Shown: positions 16,412 through 24,540, numbered from the stretch's first letter. The stretch is DNA of 64,000 bases from Burkholderiales bacterium (GCA_020848075.1 JADLAV010000052.1:62001-126000), one strand, 5' to 3'. Notes: generated by a model from the sequence alone, not told the origin. A program made the numbers and translations.

Positions 16412-16462
16412 TCGGTTAGACAAGGCTGGCGCCGGCGTTTCCGGCGCACAGGGGGGCAAGGA

Positions 16463-16489
16463 GGGCGCGGCGCGAGCCGCGCCCTTTTT
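16463..16489 (+). terminator. Rho-independent terminator of fadL
   Basis: 9-bp stem with arms GGGCGCGGC (16463-16471) and GCCGCGCCC (16476-16484), tetraloop GCGA, then TTTTT (16485-16489). Confidence 0.93.
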
Positions 16490-16568
16490 CGTGCGCACGC
16501 CGATTCCGGCCGCTCGTGAGAGACCATTGGTAAGCGCGGCGACGGGCCGTCTCCGCGCCGGCGCCAGC

Positions 16569-16608
16569 TTGATGCTTTGATGTCTTTAGACTATCATCGT
16601 GACATCAA
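16569..16608 (+). promoter_or_regulatory. vapBC promoter with overlapping inverted-repeat operator
   Basis: TTGATG (16569-16574) and TATCAT (16592-16597) with a 17-base spacer form a good promoter. A perfect 8-bp inverted repeat, TTGATGTC (16577-16584) and GACATCAA (16601-16608), overlaps the spacer and the expected start point (about 16604). That placement suits autorepression by the VapBC complex (inference from family behaviour). Confidence 0.65.
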
Positions 16609-16624
16609 TACAGCGGATCCCGCC

Positions 16625-16876
16625 ATGCGGACGACCCTTTCTCTGGACGACGACGTGGCCGCGGCGCTCGAGCGGCTCCGCAAGGCGCGCGACGAGAGTT
16701 TCAAGGACCTCGTGAACGAGGCGCTGCGGCGCGGGCTGAAGGACATGAAGGTCTCGGCGCGGCGTCGCATGAAGCCCTTCCGGACGCGCGCAGTGTCCCT
16801 CGGCCGATGCCGACTCGGCAGCCTCGACAACGTCGCCGAGGCGCTCGCGCTCGCCGAGGGCGAGTCCTATCGCTAG
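16625..16876 (+). CDS. VapB-type antitoxin (ribbon-helix-helix)
   Basis: 83 aa. ATG 16625 is chosen because [20 protein letters not shown] is the canonical ribbon-helix-helix opening and earlier in-frame starts lie inside the promoter and operator. The N-terminal 45 residues bind DNA as a dimer; the C-terminal part, rich in basic then acidic residues, should wrap and inhibit the toxin. It ends 9 bases before the PIN-domain gene. Type II antitoxins of this kind repress their own promoter, in line with the inverted repeat at 16577-16608. Confidence 0.85.
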   Translation: MRTTLSLDDDVAAALERLRKARDESFKDLVNEALRRGLKDMKVSARRRMKPFRTRAVSLGRCRLGSLDNVAEALALAEGESYR

Positions 16877-16885
16877 CGCGCCGGC

Positions 16886-17314
16886 GTGATCCTCGTCGAC
16901 GCCAACCTCCTCCTCTACGCACACGTCAGCTCGTTCGCCCAGCACGAGCGGGCTCGGGAGTGGCTCGACGCGCGACTGAGCGGCCCGTCGCCGGTCGGGC
17001 TGCCGTGGCCGAGCCTGCTCGCCTTCATGCGCCTGGTCACGAACCCGCGGGTGTTCGAGCAGCCCGAGGCCTCGGCCAGCGCGTGGCGCCAGGTCGGCGA
17101 ATGGCTCGACTGCGAGTGCGCCTGGATCCCCGCCCCGACCGAGCGCCACCGCGAGATCCTCGGCGGGCTCCTTGCCGCGCCGGGGGTGCAGGCGAACCTG
17201 ATCCCGGACGCCCATCTCGCGGCGCTCGCTATCGAACACGGACTCGCGCTCTGCTCGAGCGACAGCGACTTCGCGCGCTTCGAGGGCCTGCGCTGGCTGA
17301 ACCCGATCGCCTGA
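16886..17314 (+). CDS. VapC-type PIN-domain ribonuclease toxin
   Basis: 142 aa from GTG 16886 (MILVDANLLLYAHVSSF). The acidic Mg2+-site residues are visible: Asp5 in VDAN, Asp in LIPDAHLAALAIEHG and Asp residues in CSSDSDFARF; a Glu in the middle third completes the site. VapC toxins cut tRNA or rRNA and arrest growth until inhibited by the partner. The catalytic set looks complete, so the module is probably functional. It faces coq7 tail-to-tail with a 106-base gap. Confidence 0.88.
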   Translation: MILVDANLLLYAHVSSFAQHERAREWLDARLSGPSPVGLPWPSLLAFMRLVTNPRVFEQPEASASAWRQVGEWLDCECAWIPAPTERHREILGGLLAAPGVQANLIPDAHLAALAIEHGLALCSSDSDFARFEGLRWLNPIA

Positions 17315-17420
17315 GCGGCGGGCCGGAAACCCGCCGCCGAGGACGGCAAACCTGCTCGTCCCGGAAATTCCGGCCGCTGGCAAGCGCAGGCAGGAGCGGC
17401 TGTTCGCTCGCGACGACCGC

Positions 17421-18050
17421 TCAGAGGCGATATGAAAGCGTCGTCATCACCTTCGCGACCGCCGCCATCAGCCGCTTCACCGGAACGGGCAACTCACGCG
17501 CGCCGAGACGCGCAGCCATGTCGGCGTGCCCGGCCTCGTCCACCTTCATCTGCGCGACGATCGCGCGCGTTCTCGCGTCCGCGGGGTCGAGGCGCTCGAG
17601 GTGGCCCTCGAGGTGGCGCTCGACCTGCCGCTCGGTCTCCTTGAGGAAGCCGAGGTTCCACGCGTCGCCCGCTCTACCGGCCGCGTAGCCGATCGCGAGC
17701 GAGCCCAGGTACCAGAGCGGGTTGAGGAGGCTCGTCGCGCCGTCGAGCTCGCGGATGCGCGTCTCGGTCCAGGCGAGGTGGTCCTCTTCTTCCTGCGCCG
17801 CGGCGGCGAGGCGACGATTGAGCTCGGCGTTGCCGGAGGCGAGCGCCTGGCCCTGATAGAGCGCCTGCGCGCACACCTCGCCGCAGTGATTGACGCGCAT
17901 GAGCCCGGCCGCGTGACGGCGCTCCGGCTCGCCGAGCGCCGCCTCGGGCAGATCCCGCCCGGGCACGCGCCGGCTCGCCGCGTATACGCCGAACACCGTC
18001 CGCACGCCCTTGTCGGCCTCGACGATCAGCCGGTCCAACGCGGAAAGCAT
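17421..18050 (-). CDS. coq7: 3-demethoxyubiquinol 3-hydroxylase (Coq7)
   Basis: 209 aa from ATG 18050 (MLSALDRLIVEADKGVRTVFG). A four-helix-bundle di-iron monooxygenase. The metal ligands are present in GLMRVNHCGEVCAQALY (Glu), QEEEDHLAWTETR (ExxH), ERQVERHLEGH (Glu) and KVDEAGHADMA (ExxH). It hydroxylates the penultimate ubiquinone intermediate at C6 of the ring, acting at the inner face of the membrane. Many betaproteobacteria use Coq7 instead of the flavin enzyme UbiF. Two UbiH-family flavoproteins elsewhere in the window could supply other hydroxylations. Confidence 0.93.
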   Translation of the reverse strand: MLSALDRLIVEADKGVRTVFGVYAASRRVPGRDLPEAALGEPERRHAAGLMRVNHCGEVCAQALYQGQALASGNAELNRRLAAAAQEEEDHLAWTETRIRELDGATSLLNPLWYLGSLAIGYAAGRAGDAWNLGFLKETERQVERHLEGHLERLDPADARTRAIVAQMKVDEAGHADMAARLGARELPVPVKRLMAAVAKVMTTLSYRL

Positions 18051-18220
18051 TTCAGGTCTCCTGGCTCGGTTGGCGCGGAAGCTTGGCGCGATCGGTGTTA
18101 CCTGAGCGTGCCGCGCGATTCTCGCGCGTCGCGCGTCGCATGCGTCGACATTCTCGATGTTGAGAACGAACTGTTCGACACAGCCATCGCCTCTCGGTTC
18201 ACCCCGCTTCGCGGACTTTC

Positions 18221-19735
18221 CTAGCCGTAGATCACTTTCGGGAGCCAGGTCGCGAGCGGCGGATACGCCCACACGATCATCAAGCAGACGAGCTGGATGC
18301 CGACGTATGGCACGACTCCGCGGTAGATGTCCGCGGTCGTGACGCTCGGCGGCGCGACCCCCTTGAGGAAAAACAGCGAGAATCCGAACGGCGGCGTCAA
18401 GTAGCTGGTCTGCAGGTTCACGCCGATCAAGACCGCAAACCAGATCGGGTCGACGTCCATCATGAAAAGTACGGGCCCGACGATCGGGACCACGACGAAG
18501 ATGATCTCGAACGGATCGAGAAAGAAGCCGAGCACGAACATCACGGCCATGACGACGAACAGCGCCCCGTTTGCGCCGCCGGGCATCGTTGACAGGAATT
18601 GATGCACCAGAAGTTCGCCGCCAAGGCGTGTGAACGCGACCGAGAAGACACTGGCGCCCATGAACATCACGAACACCATCGTCGTGATCACAAGGCTCGA
18701 GCGACTGACTTCGTCCACGATCCCGTAGAACTTGCGTCGCAATTCAGGGATGAGCGTGGCCATCGTCACGCCACCGACCAGGGCCACGGTCGCGAGCGTC
18801 AGAACACCGAGGCCGCCGTATAACCAGGCGAGCAGCATCGTCACCGCGAAGAAGGCAAGCCAGAAATAGAACAGGCCGCGCTGCACCGCTTGCTGTGGCA
18901 GGTGCCGAGCAAAATATTCCGACAGCAGCTTGACCAGGGTGAGTATGACAGCGCCGATCGCGCCGACGGCAGCCGATTCGGTCGGCGTCGCGACACCCGC
19001 GATGATCGAGCCGAGCACTGCCGCGATGAGCATGAATGGCGGCATGAGTGCGATCACCACCCGGCTGCCAAGATTCTTCTTCTGCTCCGGCTTGATCACA
19101 AGCGCGGGCGCGCTGTGCGGCCGGAACACGGCGTTGAGGCTGACCCACACGATGTAAAGGACCGGCAAAAGCAGGCCGGGCAGAAAAGCGCCCGCGAACA
19201 AGTCGCCGACGGAGAGCGTCGCCGGCGTATAGATCCCCTTCGCCATCTGGGCTTGACTGTTCGCGCTCTGCAGGATGACCGCCAGGAACACCAGGATGGT
19301 CGACGGCGGGACGATCTGGCAGAGCGTGCCGGACGCGCAGAGCAGTCCGGACGCCAGGCGCTTGTCGTATCCAGCCTTGACCATCGCCGGGAGGCTGATC
19401 AGACCCATGGTGACGACGGTAGCGCCGACAATGCCGGTCGAGGCCGCGAGCAGCGTCGCCACCACGACCGCGGAAATTCCCAGACCGCCGCGCAGCGATC
19501 CGAACAGCTCGCCCATGGTGGTGAGAAGCAGTTCGGCGAGTCGAGAGCGCTCCAGCATTACGCCCATGAACACGAACAGCGGAATCGCGATCAGCACCTC
19601 GTTTGTGTTCACACCCCAATATCGAAGGGGCAGTGCATTGAAATACGAGAGATCGAAGGCGCCGAAAGCCCAGCCGATCAATGCGAATATCAGTGCCGTG
19701 CCAGGCAGCGTGAACGCGATTGGAAAGCCGAGCAA
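18221..19735 (-). CDS. dctM: TRAP transporter large permease DctM
   Basis: At least 504 aa with about 12-13 membrane helices; it forms the Na+-driven transport channel. Signature: NTNEVLIAIPLFVFMGVMLE and GTLCQIVPPSTILV. The end given (19735) is TTG, the first conventional start. The frame continues upstream without a stop and with typical DctM sequence (EPALIGEVLSIGLLFGLIGA) to an ATA codon at 19799-19801, exactly where an ATG is expected; that start would give 526 aa and restore the first helix. See findings. DctQ precedes it in the same frame, 24 bases before the ATA. Confidence 0.9.
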   Translation of the reverse strand: MLGFPIAFTLPGTALIFALIGWAFGAFDLSYFNALPLRYWGVNTNEVLIAIPLFVFMGVMLERSRLAELLLTTMGELFGSLRGGLGISAVVVATLLAASTGIVGATVVTMGLISLPAMVKAGYDKRLASGLLCASGTLCQIVPPSTILVFLAVILQSANSQAQMAKGIYTPATLSVGDLFAGAFLPGLLLPVLYIVWVSLNAVFRPHSAPALVIKPEQKKNLGSRVVIALMPPFMLIAAVLGSIIAGVATPTESAAVGAIGAVILTLVKLLSEYFARHLPQQAVQRGLFYFWLAFFAVTMLLAWLYGGLGVLTLATVALVGGVTMATLIPELRRKFYGIVDEVSRSSLVITTMVFVMFMGASVFSVAFTRLGGELLVHQFLSTMPGGANGALFVVMAVMFVLGFFLDPFEIIFVVVPIVGPVLFMMDVDPIWFAVLIGVNLQTSYLTPPFGFSLFFLKGVAPPSVTTADIYRGVVPYVGIQLVCLMIVWAYPPLATWLPKVIYG

Positions 19736-19825
19736 CAGCGCCCCGATCAGGCCGAAAAGCAGGCCGATCGAAAGGACTTCGCCGATCAGGGCTGGTTCTA
19801 TGTCGCCCCCGCGCTCTTGGTCAGG

Positions 19826-20380
19826 TCAGACTTCGTACACGGCGGGTCTGGCCGGCCGCTCGTAGCCGAGTAGCGTCAACACGCAACGCAGGGCGATCGC
19901 AACGACCTGAATGCCGAGCAGGAGGACGAAAAAGAGCAGGGTCCCTTTCAGCACGTAGGTCGCCGGCAAACCGCTATCGTAGGCAGACCGTTCTCCCATG
20001 CGCCAGGAAGCTGCGAAGAACGCCCAGCCCGAGGCGGCAGCCATCCACAGGAAAGGTCCCGCGAAGAAGATCGACCCGAACAGGTCGACCCATGCTTTGT
20101 TGCGGCTGCTCATGCGGTTGTAGAAGATGTCGACGCGAACGAAGCCCCCCTGCAGGAGAGCGAAGGACGACCCGAACATGATCGTGAGGACGTGTGTCCA
20201 GATGTACGCCTCCTGCAACCACACGTATCCGACATCGAACGAGTAGCGCAGGTACACGTTGGCAAAGCAGACTAGGACGGTCGCGATGATCAGATAGGCG
20301 ACCCGCCGCCCAACGGCGAACGTGATTGCGTCGAGACGGCCGGCCGTCGCGGCGAGAAAACCGCCCGAAGTCACGCTCAC
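19826..20380 (-). CDS. dctQ: TRAP transporter small permease DctQ
   Basis: 184 aa with four predicted membrane helices, the DctQ topology. The first spans about residues 25-45 and the last about 148-168. The family pattern WLQEAYIWTHVLTIMFGSSF, with the conserved Glu, is present near residue 55. DctQ scaffolds DctM. It starts 6 bases after the DctP stop, so the three genes form one operon. Confidence 0.9.
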   Translation of the reverse strand: MSVTSGGFLAATAGRLDAITFAVGRRVAYLIIATVLVCFANVYLRYSFDVGYVWLQEAYIWTHVLTIMFGSSFALLQGGFVRVDIFYNRMSSRNKAWVDLFGSIFFAGPFLWMAAASGWAFFAASWRMGERSAYDSGLPATYVLKGTLLFFVLLLGIQVVAIALRCVLTLLGYERPARPAVYEV

Positions 20381-20386
20381 GGCGCG

Positions 20387-21481
20387 TTATGCCGGGTACT
20401 TGAACTTGAGGTTGCGCGCGTTGAACAGCTCGCGATCGCCCAGGTTGGACATCGCCATCAGGTCGCTTCGGGCCTTGAAATACGCTTCCCAGATCTTCTT
20501 CCCGAGCGGGTCGAGCTTGTCGCGCTCCTCGAACAGGATCTCTCCGGCGACATTACCGAACGCCTCGAGAATGTCGTTCGGCAGGCTCAGGACGTTGACC
20601 TTATACCCCTTCAGCGCTTGTATCGCCTTCGCATTGATCCAGTTGTACTCGGCGAGCATGTCCAAGTGCGCCGCCTGGCATGCGACTGTCACGACCTCCT
20701 TGAGGTCGTTCGGGAGGGCGTCGAACTTCTGCTTGCTGATGATCACCTGCTGGATCGCGCCCGGTTTCTGGATGCACGGGAAGTAGAGATACTTGCAGAC
20801 CTGGTGGAACCCGAGCGCCATGTCGTTGGCCGGCCCGGTGAAATCGGTCGCGTCGAGGGTGCCGGCCTGCAGCGCCGGGAACAGGTCGCCCGGCGCCATC
20901 AGGGTCGGCACCGCGCCGAGGCGGCGAATCATCTCGCTCCCGATGCCGGGCATGCGCATCTTGATGCCCTTCAGGTCGGCCGCCGACTTGAGCTCTTTCT
21001 TGAACCAGCCGAACGACGGCGTGCCGATGTTGCCGATCGCGAAGCTCTTGAGGCCGAATTGCGCGGACAGCTCGTCCCACAGCGCCTGGCCACCGCCGTG
21101 GTGCAGCCACGCCACATGCTCCTGGAACGCCATGCCAAACGGCGGCCCGAAGAAGTACGCGAAGGCGCGATGTTTGCCAAGGTGGAACCCGGGCGTGTCA
21201 TGGCCCATCTCGGCGGTACCGTTTTGAACGGCTTCGAAAGTCTGCAGGCCGGGAACCAGTTCGCCGGCCGCAAACACGCGCACCGTCAGCCGCCCGCCCG
21301 ACATCGTCGTGATGCGCTTGCCGAGCAGTTCCGCGCCGGTACCCAGGCCGGGCAGTCCCTTCGGCCACGCGGTCACCATGCGCCATTCCTGCTTGCCCTG
21401 GCTGATCGCAGGTGGCGGAAACGCTGACGCCGCGACGGCCGCGACGGCCGCCTTCTTGATGAAACCCCGACGACCCCTCAT
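20387..21481 (-). CDS. TRAP transporter substrate-binding protein DctP/TakP-like
   Basis: 364 aa. The N-terminus MRGRRGFIKKAAVAAVAASA carries a twin-arginine export motif (RRGFIKK). The body follows the alpha-keto-acid TRAP binding proteins (TakP-like): WRMVTAWPKGLPGLGTGAELL, then LKGIKMRMPGIGSEMIRRLGA with the conserved ligand Arg, then ATDFTGPANDMALGFHQVCKYLYFPC. The last resembles the metal/carboxylate site region of that clade. Substrate is likely an organic acid, unproven. It is transcribed with DctQ and DctM and preceded by a small dimeric alpha-beta barrel gene, with a divergent GntR regulator. Confidence 0.87.
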   Translation of the reverse strand: MRGRRGFIKKAAVAAVAASAFPPPAISQGKQEWRMVTAWPKGLPGLGTGAELLGKRITTMSGGRLTVRVFAAGELVPGLQTFEAVQNGTAEMGHDTPGFHLGKHRAFAYFFGPPFGMAFQEHVAWLHHGGGQALWDELSAQFGLKSFAIGNIGTPSFGWFKKELKSAADLKGIKMRMPGIGSEMIRRLGAVPTLMAPGDLFPALQAGTLDATDFTGPANDMALGFHQVCKYLYFPCIQKPGAIQQVIISKQKFDALPNDLKEVVTVACQAAHLDMLAEYNWINAKAIQALKGYKVNVLSLPNDILEAFGNVAGEILFEERDKLDPLGKKIWEAYFKARSDLMAMSNLGDRELFNARNLKFKYPA

Positions 21482-21615
21482 GACGAACCTCCTCCTAGTT
21501 TTTTTGCCGCTTCAACCGGCCTCTATGGTGCTCGCCCACAGCGGCCTGCCGCTCCCGGAGAGAGCCGTACCTCTCGCCGTCGAGATCTGTCGCTGTTCGC
21601 GGACGATCCGCCCCG

Positions 21616-21954
21616 CTAGCCGGCGGTGCTTGTGACCCGCGGTTGCTCGAGTACCGTAACGGTGCCCTTCTCGTTGTCGGTGACGGCGAAGGCGGTGTAG
21701 TACTCGATGTCAGGCTTCACGCCGTAGCGATCGACGATGCCTTGCAGCCATGGCCCGCCATAGAACGCCTTCGCTTCCTCGAGCGTCTTCCAGTGGTAGA
21801 CGCCGCCGGCGATCCCGTTTTCGCCCCAGAAAAAATGCTTGCTGATGAGTCCCTTCGCCTCGCGGAAGCCCGGCGCGATCTTGATGAAGTGCGCGAGGCA
21901 TGCGTTATAGTCAATCGAGGGGGGGAGCTTGTAGCGCACGATGGCGATGATCAT
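21616..21954 (-). CDS. Small YdhR/ABM-like alpha-beta-barrel protein
   Basis: 112 aa from ATG 21954 (MIIAIVRYKLPPSIDYNACL), with GGAGGA 4 bases upstream. Hydrophilic, alternating beta and alpha, with WKTLEEAKAFYGGPWLQGIVDRYG typical of YdhR-like putative mono-oxygenases and dimeric alpha-beta-barrel proteins. It leads the TRAP operon (134 bases to dctP), so it may act on the imported compound (inference). A true catalytic role in this family is often not shown. Confidence 0.7.
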   Translation of the reverse strand: MIIAIVRYKLPPSIDYNACLAHFIKIAPGFREAKGLISKHFFWGENGIAGGVYHWKTLEEAKAFYGGPWLQGIVDRYGVKPDIEYYTAFAVTDNEKGTVTVLEQPRVTSTAG

Positions 21955-22186
21955 GGATTCCTCCGATTCCGTCGGCGGCAAATACCTGCAGCTGAGCAAT
22001 TTCTTGCCGACTCAGATCGGCGATTATATATAAAATTTGTTTTTTGGCTAATTGAATTTGGTTCAGATCGGTGGCGCTGGATCGACCGATAGCTAGCTTT
22101 TTGAAAAGGGCTCTAGATTCAGTGTCATATTTGATCCGAACTCTTTGCGTTCTCCTTGTAGACTACCCGCGAAATCCAATGAGAAA

Positions 22187-22200
22187 TTTAATATACTAAA
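22187..22200. promoter_or_regulatory. Palindrome TTTAATATACTAAA abutting the gntR start
   Basis: A 14-base near-perfect palindrome (one mismatched pair) ends 2 bases before the GntR-family ATG at 22203. It contains TATACT (22192-22197), a good -10, which would place transcription start at or next to the ATG. It may be both promoter and operator. The divergent gap 21955-22202 is AT-rich and holds no gene. A minus-strand TATAAT sits near 22030 for the TRAP operon. Confidence 0.5.
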
Positions 22201-22202
22201 TA

Positions 22203-22871
22203 ATGGACAACGGAAATATCTCCGTTCGAACATCCGGCCCGGCCGCCGACAAGATCGGTACGTCCTTGCGTCGCGCGATCCTTCGCGGCGAGATGCAAGC
22301 CGGCACGCGGCTTCGCCAGGACGCTATCGCGCAGCAGTTCGCCGTCAGCCACATTCCGGTGCGCGAGGCACTGCGCCAACTCGCCGCCGAAGGGCTGGTC
22401 ACGATCCGCCCGAACCGCGGCGCGATCGTTAGCCGTCTCTCATCGGCGGAGGCGAGGGAGCTTCTCGAGATCCGTTGCGCGATAGAAACCCAGGCCGTGC
22501 GCTGGGCCCTGCCCCACGCGGATGCCGACGTGCTAGCGCGGGCCGAAGCCGCGTTGATGGAGTCCGAATGCACCGAAGACGTGGCGCGCTGGATGGAGAT
22601 CAACTGGCGTTTCCATTTCACGTTGTATGAGCGTGCCGGCCGGCCGCGAGCACTCAGCCTGATCGAATCCCTCGACCTGCAGATCGACCGATTCATCCGC
22701 GTGCTGTTCACTGCGTCCGATTACCGCAAGCAGGCTCAAGAAGAGCATCGCGCCATCCTCGCAGCCTATCGCGTGGGCAATGCCGCCGCCGTCACCAGCC
22801 TCCTCGAGCAGCACATCACCGAGACATCCCGTCTGCTCACCGAGCTCCTCGAGCGCTACCAGGACGAATAG
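22203..22871 (+). CDS. GntR-family transcriptional regulator, FadR/FCD subfamily
   Basis: 222 aa. N-terminal winged helix-turn-helix (about residues 12-80, ADKIGTSLRRAILRGEMQAG ... HIPVREALRQLAAEGLVTI) and C-terminal all-helical FCD ligand domain (about 88-215). The latter has the metal-site pattern including EINWRFHFTLYERAG and EEHRAILAAYRVGNAAAVTSLLEQHI. Regulators of this type usually sense an organic acid and control the adjacent catabolic or transport operon, here the divergent TRAP operon. No Shine-Dalgarno is visible upstream of the ATG; see findings for possible leaderless expression. Confidence 0.9.
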   Translation: MDNGNISVRTSGPAADKIGTSLRRAILRGEMQAGTRLRQDAIAQQFAVSHIPVREALRQLAAEGLVTIRPNRGAIVSRLSSAEARELLEIRCAIETQAVRWALPHADADVLARAEAALMESECTEDVARWMEINWRFHFTLYERAGRPRALSLIESLDLQIDRFIRVLFTASDYRKQAQEEHRAILAAYRVGNAAAVTSLLEQHITETSRLLTELLERYQDE

Positions 22872-22975
22872 GCCGTCCTGTACACGGGCGATCGCGGCGC
22901 TCGAGGTAGCCCTCGATCGAGGTGGCGCGCGACCTGCCCCTGCGGCCGGCGGGCCGGCGGCGTCCACGTCGGAAC

Positions 22976-23232
22976 CACCCCGCCGGGCTTCGCCCAGCAC
23001 CCCTTGAAAAGGAGGGGAGGAAGAAGGCCCCCTCCTCGATGAGGAGGGGAGGAAGAAGGTCCCCTCCTCGATGAGGAGGGGTGGCCGCGGGAGCGGCCGG
23101 GGTGGTGCGGGGTCGCGCCCGCAGGACAACCACCCTGCTGCGCTGCGCGTCAACCACCCCGCCGCCTTTCGGCGGCACCCCTCCTTGAGAAGGAGGGGAG
23201 GAAGAAGGTCACCTCCGCGATGAGGAGGGGAA
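22976..23232. repeat. Composite dispersed palindromic repeat cluster
   Basis: At least four palindromes with CCCCTCCT / AGGAGGGG arms and GATGA, GAAAA or GAGAA centres. They are interspersed with a GGCCGC-GGGA-GCGGCC hairpin followed by GGGGTGGT and with CCGCC-TTTC-GGCGG hairpins. The spacer GAGGAAGAAGG recurs three times. The same modules appear near 10.1 kb and 40.1-40.4 kb. Non-coding; fills the gntR-porin gap. Confidence 0.85.
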
Positions 23233-23265
23233 GAGGCTGCGGCGCGAGATCCGAAGCGAGCGCCC

Positions 23266-23292
23266 AAAAAAAACGGGCGCCGAAGCGCCCGT
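23266..23292 (-). terminator. Rho-independent terminator of the porin gene
   Basis: 8-bp stem, arms ACGGGCGC (23273-23280) and GCGCCCGT (23285-23292), loop CGAA (TTCG in RNA), followed on the minus strand by eight T. It lies 27 bases after the porin stop. Confidence 0.93.
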
Positions 23293-23319
23293 TGCATGAG
23301 GAAATTTCTTGTTGTTCGA

Positions 23320-24540
23320 TCAGAACGCGTGGAACAGGCCGAGCGCGAAGACCTTGGGGTCCGCGCCATAGGGTGTGTTCGCTGATCCTGCCACCGCGGG
23401 GACGTCGCCAGGCGTGACCGAGGTCATAGAAGCGCCGGCGTAGTCCGAAAAGCCGTTGGATTTGTTGGAGACCTGGTTGTAGGTGAGGTACAGCCAGGTG
23501 CGCTTCGACATGAAGTAGCGGCCCCCGATCACGTAGCCCTTGGCGCTCGAGTCGCCGCACGCGCGCACCGGATTGAGACCGCAGTCCTTCACATCGCCCG
23601 TCTGGCCGTAGGACGCCAGCGCTTGGAACTGTCCGAAGGTGTGCTCCCAGAAGAGAGTCCAACCGTCCTGACGTGCCTTCGGGTGGATCGCGGGGTTGAC
23701 CGTATTCCCGATCGTCGGATTGCCGTCGTCGTACGCGCGAACGTACGTGCCGCCGAAGCGCGCCCCCGGCATGTAGCCCCAACTCAGGCCGAGCTTGTGC
23801 GCCGTGTTCTGGCGCTGGAACCCCGTCGCCTTGATCGTGTTGAAATCACGATTCATGTAGTCGTATTGGGCGTAGATCCCCCCCCAGGTCCCGCGCAGCG
23901 TAGCAGCCCAGATCCTGCCGTCGGTATCGACTGCACCTGCTCCGCCTTGGTTTTGCACGCCCTCCTGATCGCTCGGAGAGTAGCTGAACGTGCCGTTGAT
24001 ACCGGCAAAGGTCGGCGAGGTGTAGGCCACCACGTTCGGCTGCCGCGCCACCGTCGAGCCCAAGCGGCTCATGACGGTGCCGTTCTCCCAGGGAATCTCC
24101 AAGTTGATGTAGTTCGCCTGGAACTGCCCGTTCAGGCCGTTCGCCCAGTAGATCGACTGCTTGCCGAAGGTCACCTGGCCCCAGTTGCCGGCAAGGCCGG
24201 CGTACGAGTCGCGCGACGTCCAGAAGCCCGACGATCCGTTCACCGCGCCAGATTGGCCGGTATTGCTGCCGTTGTCGACGTTGACACCGGACTCAAACTG
24301 GAAGATCGCCTTCAGCCCGCCGCCGAGATCCTCGGTGCCGCGCAGGCCGACCCGCGAAGCGTTGTCGAAGATCCGCACGCGGCTCTCGCGGTCCAAGTTC
24401 GGGTTCGTGCCGCCCGTAGCCCTGTAGTTGTCTATGCCGATGTTCGCCCGGCCGTAGAGCTCGACGTTGCTCGACTGCGCGAACGCAGCCGGCGCGGTGA
24501 GCACCCCGGCGACGGCGACTGCCATCAGTTTCTTGTTCAT
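23320..24540 (-). CDS. General porin, Burkholderiales/Neisseria type (porin_4)
   Basis: 406 aa from ATG 24540 (MNKKLMAVAVAGVLTAPAAFAQS), with a 22-residue signal peptide. The mature start SSNVELYGRANIGIDNY is the standard opening strand of trimeric betaproteobacterial porins. The barrel carries the eyelet region GLRGTEDLGGGLKAIFQFE and ends FALGLFHAF with a terminal Phe for BAM recognition. It allows diffusion of small anions or cations across the outer membrane. Monocistronic, with its own terminator. An 18-base perfect palindrome lies 165 bases upstream. Confidence 0.95.
   Translation of the reverse strand: MNKKLMAVAVAGVLTAPAAFAQSSNVELYGRANIGIDNYRATGGTNPNLDRESRVRIFDNASRVGLRGTEDLGGGLKAIFQFESGVNVDNGSNTGQSGAVNGSSGFWTSRDSYAGLAGNWGQVTFGKQSIYWANGLNGQFQANYINLEIPWENGTVMSRLGSTVARQPNVVAYTSPTFAGINGTFSYSPSDQEGVQNQGGAGAVDTDGRIWAATLRGTWGGIYAQYDYMNRDFNTIKATGFQRQNTAHKLGLSWGYMPGARFGGTYVRAYDDGNPTIGNTVNPAIHPKARQDGWTLFWEHTFGQFQALASYGQTGDVKDCGLNPVRACGDSSAKGYVIGGRYFMSKRTWLYLTYNQVSNKSNGFSDYAGASMTSVTPGDVPAVAGSANTPYGADPKVFALGLFHAF

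Noticed and set aside
22533..23369. Minus-strand frame through the 23-kb repeats
   Set aside because: Consists of translated palindromes and antisense of gntR; no start signal.
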